Of a stretch of DNA of 64,000 bases, positions 59,740 to 64,000 are shown piece by piece. A program made the position numbers and the translations under genes. The notes beneath the pieces were generated by a model, which worked only from the letters and a program-made list of their open reading frames with translations, was not told where the DNA came from and ran no database searches. Within the stretch, counting starts at the first letter, position 1. Each line of letters begins with the position of its first letter. The stretch is from Bradyrhizobium sp. CCBAU 51765. GTDB taxonomy: Bacteria; Pseudomonadota; Alphaproteobacteria; Rhizobiales; Xanthobacteraceae. The stretch covers positions 2,345,001 to 2,409,000 of the forward strand of contig NZ_CP030038.1 of NCBI RefSeq assembly GCF_015291725.1. The letters run 5' to 3'.

Positions 59740-60159
59740 ATGACTCACAAACGTATCCGACAGTTCAACACCAAGAACACATATCCCGAGCAGAAGCTCG
59801 ACAACGATCTGTGCCAGGTCGTGGTCGCCAAGGGCAGCATGGTGTTCGTGCGCGGCCAAGTCGGCCAGGACCTCGACACCGCGGTCAATGTCGCGATCGG
59901 CGATGCTGCTGGCCAGACCGAGCAGGCGATGACGAACGTCAGGACGTTGCTGGCGGAGGCGGGCGCAGAACTCGGCGACATCTGCAAGATCACGATCTAC
60001 ATCACCGATCCTCGCTATCGCGAGGCGGTTTATCGCAAGATCGGAGAGCACCTCAAGGGCGTCTTCCCGGTCTCGACCGGGATCGTCGTGTCGGCGCTGG
60101 CCCGGCCGGAATGGCTGGTCGAGGTCGATGTGACGGCTGTCATCCCCGACGGCAGGTGA
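59740..60159 (+). CDS. RidA/YjgF/YER057c/UK114 family protein
   Basis: This 139-residue protein of the RidA superfamily shows VFVRGQVGQDLDTA, ITIYITDPRYREAVYR and STGIVVSALARPEWLVEVDVTA. The Arg in the ITDPRYRE region corresponds to the conserved deaminase-type position. Catalytic RidA members hydrolyse reactive imines or enamines formed by flavoenzymes. Other branches (Rid2-7) sit in catabolic operons of nitrogenous aromatics. Its place beside a two-component oxygenase supports removal of an imine intermediate. Confidence 0.9.
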   Translation: MTHKRIRQFNTKNTYPEQKLDNDLCQVVVAKGSMVFVRGQVGQDLDTAVNVAIGDAAGQTEQAMTNVRTLLAEAGAELGDICKITIYITDPRYREAVYRKIGEHLKGVFPVSTGIVVSALARPEWLVEVDVTAVIPDGR

Positions 60160-60166
60160 GGTCTGC

Positions 60167-60847
60167 ATGACCTTCTCCCTGACGGCCCGCTGCCCGGACA
60201 CCGGGATGTTCGGCATGGTGATCTCGTCCTCGTCTCCGGCCGTCGCGGCCCGCTGCGTCCATCTGCGCGCCAAGGTCGGTGCGGTCGCGAGCCAGAACAT
60301 CACGGATCCCGCGCTGGGACAGATCGGTCTCGATCTGCTGGCGCGTGGTCTGAGCGCAAGCGAGGTCCGCGACGCGCTGGTGGCTTCGACGCCGTTCATC
60401 GCCTACCGGCAGCTCGTGGTGGTCGATTCGCAGGGACGCAGCACGTCGTATTCAGGCGGCAACACACTCGGCATTCACGCCACCCATGGTGGCGAGGGCG
60501 CGATGGCCGCGGGCAACATGCTCGCCAACGCCGAGGTGCCGGTGGCCATGGTTTCGGCTTATCAGGGCAGTGCAGGCGCGCCGTTCGTCGAGCGGCTGCT
60601 GGCGGCGCTGAGGGCCGGGCTGGCGCAGGGGGGAGAGGCCGGACCGGTTCATTCCGCCGGCCTCCATGTGGTGCGCGACGTATCCTGGCCGATCGTGGAC
60701 CTCCGGGTCGATTGGAGCGATAGTCCGATCGAGGAACTTAGGAAGCTTTGGGAGATCTATCAGCCTCAGGTCGACGCCTATATCGACCGGGCAAGAAATC
60801 CGTCAGTGGCGCCCGGTTTCGGCGTCGCCGGCGACGACAGGGCCTGA
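60167..60847 (+). CDS. DUF1028 family protein (Ntn-hydrolase-like)
   Basis: This 226-residue DUF1028 protein opens MTFSLTARCPDTGMFGMVISSSSPAVAARC and has VGAVASQNITDP and YSGGNTLGIHATHGGEGAM. DUF1028 has a fold related to Ntn hydrolases but its activity is not well established. It is often found fused to or beside peptidoglycan-binding or catabolic genes, and in this group it co-occurs with RidA and flavin oxygenases. It starts 7 bp after RidA, so it is co-transcribed. An amide or lactam hydrolase role is a guess. Confidence 0.88.
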   Translation: MTFSLTARCPDTGMFGMVISSSSPAVAARCVHLRAKVGAVASQNITDPALGQIGLDLLARGLSASEVRDALVASTPFIAYRQLVVVDSQGRSTSYSGGNTLGIHATHGGEGAMAAGNMLANAEVPVAMVSAYQGSAGAPFVERLLAALRAGLAQGGEAGPVHSAGLHVVRDVSWPIVDLRVDWSDSPIEELRKLWEIYQPQVDAYIDRARNPSVAPGFGVAGDDRA

Positions 60848-60912
60848 TCGGGCGCGCGCCCATGCTATAAGTTGGCTCCATGGAGTCCGATGCAGGGGGC
60901 GAACAGAAGCTG

Positions 60913-61908
60913 ATGAGATATACGCTACGCCAGATCGAATATTTCATCGCCACAGCGGAGACCGGAAGCATCACTCTGGCGTCGGAGCGAGTGAACATCT
61001 CACAGCCCTCGATCTCGACGGCGATCGCGCATCTGGAGGAGGAACTCGGAACCCAGCTCTTCGTGCGCCGGCACGCCCAGGGGTTGTCGCTGACGTCAGC
61101 GGGACGCGTCCTTCTCGTGGAAGCGAAGCGGCTGATCGAGCAGGCCGAGCAGGTCTATTCGGTGGCGTCCGAGGTCGGAGAGCGCGTTCGTGGCCAATTA
61201 TCGCTGGGAAGCCTGGTGACGCTGGCGCCGATGGTGATGCCGGAGTTGTCGCACTCGTTCACGTCCACCTATCCGGAATCGCGTATCATCCAGACGGTCG
61301 CCGACCACGAGCAGCTGCTGGAGCGCCTGCTGCGCGCGGAGCTTGATGTTGCCATCACTTACGACCTCTTGATTCCCGACGAATTCGAGTTTCTGCCGCT
61401 GGCGAGCCTGCCGCCGCATGTCGTGGTCAGCGAAGCCGGCCCGCTGGCACGCCACTCTGCCGTGAGCCTGCAAGAGCTCGCGCGAGAGCCGCTGATACTG
61501 CTGGATCTGCCGATCAGCCGCGAATACTTCCTTAGCATGTTCATGAAGGAAGGCCTTGAGCCGAACATCGTGTCCCGTTCCACGCATCAGGACGTGATCC
61601 GGACCATGGTCGCCAACGGCTACGGCTACACGCTGGCGAACGTTCGGCCGCGCTGCGAGATTGCCTTGGACGGCCGGCGCGTGTCCCGGGTTCGGCTGTC
61701 CGGCGATCACAGGCCGATGGTCATGGGCGTGCTGACTCTTTCCCAGGGACGAAAATCCAGGTTGGTCGACATGTTCGAACAGCATTGCCGCCGCTTCGTC
61801 TCCGACGCCTATATCCCGGGTATGGTCGCGCCCGTCATGGAGCGCCGCACCTTCCGCGGACTGGTCGAGGGAGAGCAGAACCGGCCCGAAAAGGGCACGC
61901 CGGACTGA
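60913..61908 (+). CDS. LysR family transcriptional regulator
   Basis: This protein is about 331 residues from the ATG at 60913 (MRYTLRQIEYFIATAETG, the normal LysR N-terminus). An ATG eleven codons upstream (60880) is possible, and a TATAAG box at 60865-60870 favours the later start. The helix-turn-helix is ITLASERVNISQPSISTAIAHLEEEL. The effector domain contains LILLDLPISREYFLSMF and VANGYGYTLANV, closely similar to the second LysR at 63455. It probably regulates either the upstream cluster or the AroQ-like/dehydrogenase pair downstream. Confidence 0.88.
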   Translation: MRYTLRQIEYFIATAETGSITLASERVNISQPSISTAIAHLEEELGTQLFVRRHAQGLSLTSAGRVLLVEAKRLIEQAEQVYSVASEVGERVRGQLSLGSLVTLAPMVMPELSHSFTSTYPESRIIQTVADHEQLLERLLRAELDVAITYDLLIPDEFEFLPLASLPPHVVVSEAGPLARHSAVSLQELAREPLILLDLPISREYFLSMFMKEGLEPNIVSRSTHQDVIRTMVANGYGYTLANVRPRCEIALDGRRVSRVRLSGDHRPMVMGVLTLSQGRKSRLVDMFEQHCRRFVSDAYIPGMVAPVMERRTFRGLVEGEQNRPEKGTPD

Positions 61909-62105
61909 ACGGCTCGCGTCGCGTGACCTGAAGTCCGGCAGCACATATCGAAATCCGTCGAATCCTATAGGTTTTTTCGATTTTCGTCCGGATGACGCGG
62001 CTGGGTACTGTTCGTGCGGCCGCGCACGTCCTGACTGGTATGCGTCCTGCATCGTCGGCGGTCGCGGCGCGTGTCGACCGTATTGGCAGAGGTGTAAGCG
62101 CATCC

Positions 62106-62561
62106 ATGACGAAACCGACGATCTATTTCCTCAATGGTCCGAACGCCAATCTGTACGGCCTGGATCGCAGCGGAACCTATGGCCGCGAGAGCTTCGTTTC
62201 GATCCAGAAGCGATGTGAGGATCACGCCGCTACGCTTGGTCTGGCGCTCGATTTCCGCCAGTCGAACCATGAAGGCGTTCTCGTCGACTGGATCCAGGAG
62301 GCGCGGGAGAAGGCCGCGGGCATCGTCATCAACGCTGCCGGGCTCACCTACACGTCAATTGCAATTCTCGATGCGCTGCTTGCTTTCGAAGGACCGATCG
62401 TCGAGGCGCATATGAGCAATATCTGGAAGCGCGAGCCGTTTCGGCACCATTCCTATGTGTCGCGCGCGGCGACGGGTGTGGTTGCTGGCCTCGGCGCGCT
62501 CGGCTACGAGCTCGCATTGACGGCGGCCTCACGATTGATCGCGGAGCAGGCGGCTCGATGA
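62106..62561 (+). CDS. Type II 3-dehydroquinate dehydratase homologue, atypical active site
   Basis: This 151-residue protein of the AroQ fold keeps NGPNANLYG, the RSGTYG loop with the presumed catalytic Tyr, NHEGVLVDWI, the EAHMSN motif with catalytic His and Ser, and REPFRHHSY. The substrate loop that is normally INPGAYTHTS reads INAAGLTYTS here: Pro is lost and the substrate-binding His is replaced by Tyr. The gene is in a catabolic context rather than with shikimate genes, so a changed substrate is likely. The ATG at 62106 begins at the usual N-terminus, and the 38-codon upstream extension is rejected. Confidence 0.85.
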   Translation: MTKPTIYFLNGPNANLYGLDRSGTYGRESFVSIQKRCEDHAATLGLALDFRQSNHEGVLVDWIQEAREKAAGIVINAAGLTYTSIAILDALLAFEGPIVEAHMSNIWKREPFRHHSYVSRAATGVVAGLGALGYELALTAASRLIAEQAAR

Positions 62562-63487
62562 GATCCGACTTGATGGCGTTCTACAGCGCCCATGACGATT
62601 TCAACGCGTGGCGCGCGGCGCTTGCGGCCGAGGATGTCGAGCTACGCCGCGCCGATGATATCGAGGAGGTCGGGCGTGTCCGGCATGCGCTCGTCTGGAA
62701 GCCTCCGCATGGCTTCTTCGCGCGCTTTCCCAATCTTGGTCTTGTTGTCAATCTCGGGGCTGGTGTCGATGCGCTGGTCGGACGCCCCGATCTGCCTGAC
62801 GTGCCGATCACCCGCCTGTCCGATCCAAAGATGGCACGCATGATGGCGGGCTTCGTGCTGTTCGCGGTGCTGCGTCATGCGCGCAATATTCCCGCCTTCG
62901 AACGGGCGCAGCGCGAGCGGCGCTGGCACTACATCCATCCGCGCGATCCCGAGACAATCAAAGTCGGCATGCTCGGTCTTGGCGAGCTCGGGCTGACCGC
63001 TGCGATGGAATGTGCACGACAAGGCTTTCGGGTACGCGGCTGGTCGAGATCGCCGAAGGCTATCGACGGGATCGAGACCTCGGCCGGCCTGGATGCGCTG
63101 GAAGCGGTGTTGGGAGAGAGCGATATCGTTGTCTGCATGCTGCCGCAGACTGCGGCGACCCGCGGTCTCCTCGATGCCGGCAGGCTGGCACAGATGAGGC
63201 CAGGGGCCTCCTTCGTCAACGTGTCGCGCGGCAGCATTGTCGATGAGCCTGCGTTGGTCGAGGCGCTGCGAACCGGTCATATCGCTGAGGCGACGCTGGA
63301 CGTGTTTGCAACCGAACCATTGCCATCGGAAAGTCCGCTCTGGACTCTCGACAATGTGCTGATCACGCCGCATCTGGCATCGATCGCGCTGCCGGCGTCC
63401 GCTGCACGGCAGATCGGCGAAAACGTCCGTCGTTCCCGGACCGGTGAGCCGTTACTAAGTCGCGTCGACCCCGGGCGGGGCTATTGA
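62558..63487 (+). CDS. D-isomer-specific 2-hydroxyacid dehydrogenase (GhrA-like)
   Basis: This 309-residue NAD(P)-dependent enzyme has the Rossmann motif GMLGLGELG near residue 138, the catalytic Arg in NVSRGSIVDE, Glu in DVFATEPLP and His in LITPHLAS. The N-terminal half is short, like glyoxylate/hydroxypyruvate reductase A. The ATG overlaps the AroQ-like stop by four bases (ATGA). Its 3' end overlaps the opposing LysR gene by 33 bp. It should reduce a 2-keto acid or oxidise a 2-hydroxy acid formed in the same pathway. Confidence 0.92.
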   Translation: MRSDLMAFYSAHDDFNAWRAALAAEDVELRRADDIEEVGRVRHALVWKPPHGFFARFPNLGLVVNLGAGVDALVGRPDLPDVPITRLSDPKMARMMAGFVLFAVLRHARNIPAFERAQRERRWHYIHPRDPETIKVGMLGLGELGLTAAMECARQGFRVRGWSRSPKAIDGIETSAGLDALEAVLGESDIVVCMLPQTAATRGLLDAGRLAQMRPGASFVNVSRGSIVDEPALVEALRTGHIAEATLDVFATEPLPSESPLWTLDNVLITPHLASIALPASAARQIGENVRRSRTGEPLLSRVDPGRGY

Positions 63488-64000
63488 GCCGGGCCCGAAG
63501 AGGCCGCCGATGGCAAAGGCATCGCGCGTGTAGTCGGCGAAACTCTGCACGGCGGGACGCTGCGTGTGCCGCTTCAGCCGCAGCACCGTGACGTGAGTTG
63601 GCGGCAAAGGCTCGACGATCGGCACGACGGCGATGCGGCTGCCGTCGTAGCCTATATTCGTGCGCGGCACCGCATTGTGGATCGAATATCCCTGTCCATG
63701 TCCGATCAGGCCGCGGATCATTTCGAATGAGCGGCTCCGGAAGGCGACGCGCGGCTCGAGTCCTGCGGCGGCAAACAGGCCGAAGAAGTAGTCGCGTGAA
63801 TGCGGCAGGTCGAGCAGGATAAAGGGCTCGTCGCGCAGTTCCCCGAGGCTGATCGCAGGGCGCCTTGCCAGCGGATGGTCGGCTGACAGCAGGATATAGG
63901 GCGGCAGCTCACATAGCTTGTCGCCCGTTATGTCGTCCGGCACAGCGAACGAATAGGAGAGGGCAAGCTCGGTCCGCCCCAACATCAACGCGTCGATGAT
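63455..64000 (-). CDS. LysR family regulator, effector domain (cut by window edge)
   Basis: The minus-strand frame is open to the right edge, so the DNA-binding domain lies outside. The visible part holds FILLDLPHSRDYFFGLFAAAGLEPRVAF and IGHGQGYSIHNAVPR, clearly related to the LysR at 60913 (LILLDLPISREYF, VANGYGYTLANV). The pair of related LysR proteins brackets the AroQ-like and 2-hydroxyacid dehydrogenase genes. The 3' ends of this gene and the dehydrogenase overlap tail to tail by 33 bp. Confidence 0.88.
   Translation of the reverse strand: MIDALMLGRTELALSYSFAVPDDITGDKLCELPPYILLSADHPLARRPAISLGELRDEPFILLDLPHSRDYFFGLFAAAGLEPRVAFRSRSFEMIRGLIGHGQGYSIHNAVPRTNIGYDGSRIAVVPIVEPLPPTHVTVLRLKRHTQRPAVQSFADYTRDAFAIGGLFGPGSIAPPGVDAT

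Noticed and set aside
1..64000. CRISPR arrays, rRNA genes, phage structural genes or toxin-antitoxin pairs
   Set aside because: I looked for regularly spaced direct repeats, rRNA-like stretches and paired small genes while reading through and saw none.

Overview
The window is high-GC DNA packed with long ORFs, ATGA/GTGA start-stop overlaps and many ABC importers of the branched-chain amino acid (Liv), iron and polyamine types, mixed with CoA-ester enzymes, amidohydrolases and GntR/TetR/LysR regulators. This fits an alphaproteobacterium of the Bradyrhizobium/Rhizobiales kind. That is an inference from gene style; no rRNA or intact tRNA is present to confirm it. Almost everything recognisable is catabolic or transport-related, with no core housekeeping genes, so the window reads as an accessory catabolic region put together from several cassettes.

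Layout: (1) 1-5905, two tandem amidohydrolase-2 paralogues, a Rieske ferredoxin and an iron-type ABC importer. (2) 5895-20328, a divergent regulon around a TetR gene with a palindromic operator. The minus arm encodes two MaoC hydratases, a biotin-dependent acyl-CoA carboxylase (two subunits) and a CitE-like lyase. The plus arm encodes a Liv importer, acyl-CoA ligase, solute-binding protein, zinc alcohol dehydrogenase and enoyl-CoA hydratase. (3) 20329-21935, a scar holding two copies of a tRNA-Lys 3' end 801 bp apart with a decayed luciferase-like monooxygenase between them. (4) 21936-24125, an NAD-dependent reductase divergent from an AraC regulator. (5) 24378-28712, GntR, acyl-CoA dehydrogenase, CaiB-type CoA-transferase and an orphan solute-binding protein. 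(6) 28780-29826, an IS630-family element.

(7) 29826-39875, a GntR gene divergent from a ten-gene co-directional array: cysteine hydrolase, fumarylpyruvate-hydrolase-like protein, two paralogous polysaccharide-deacetylase-fold hydrolases, a complete Liv importer and an ACMSD-like amidohydrolase, ending at a GntR remnant. (8) 39886-44037, a three-subunit molybdenum hydroxylase and a deleted MFS transporter. (9) 44006-46939, a 977-residue winged-helix/NB-ARC-type regulator. (10) 46943-50837, a decay zone of pseudogenes (alpha/beta hydrolase, acyl-CoA synthetase in two pieces, a response regulator and others). (11) 50943-56550, a minus-strand polyamine-type ABC importer enclosing an NtaA-type flavin monooxygenase. 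(12) 56827-64000, a class II aldolase, HpaB/HpaC-type two-component monooxygenase, RidA, DUF1028, and then an atypical AroQ homologue and 2-hydroxyacid dehydrogenase flanked by two related LysR regulators.

Working model: each intact cassette pairs a high-affinity importer with enzymes that activate or open the imported compound and a local one-component regulator. The most promising uncharacterised systems are the carboxylate-hydrate-cleave CoA pathway of region 2, the paired deacetylase-fold operon beside a molybdenum hydroxylase (regions 7-8), and the HpaBC/RidA/DUF1028/AroQ-like cluster (region 12). No substrate can be fixed from sequence alone.
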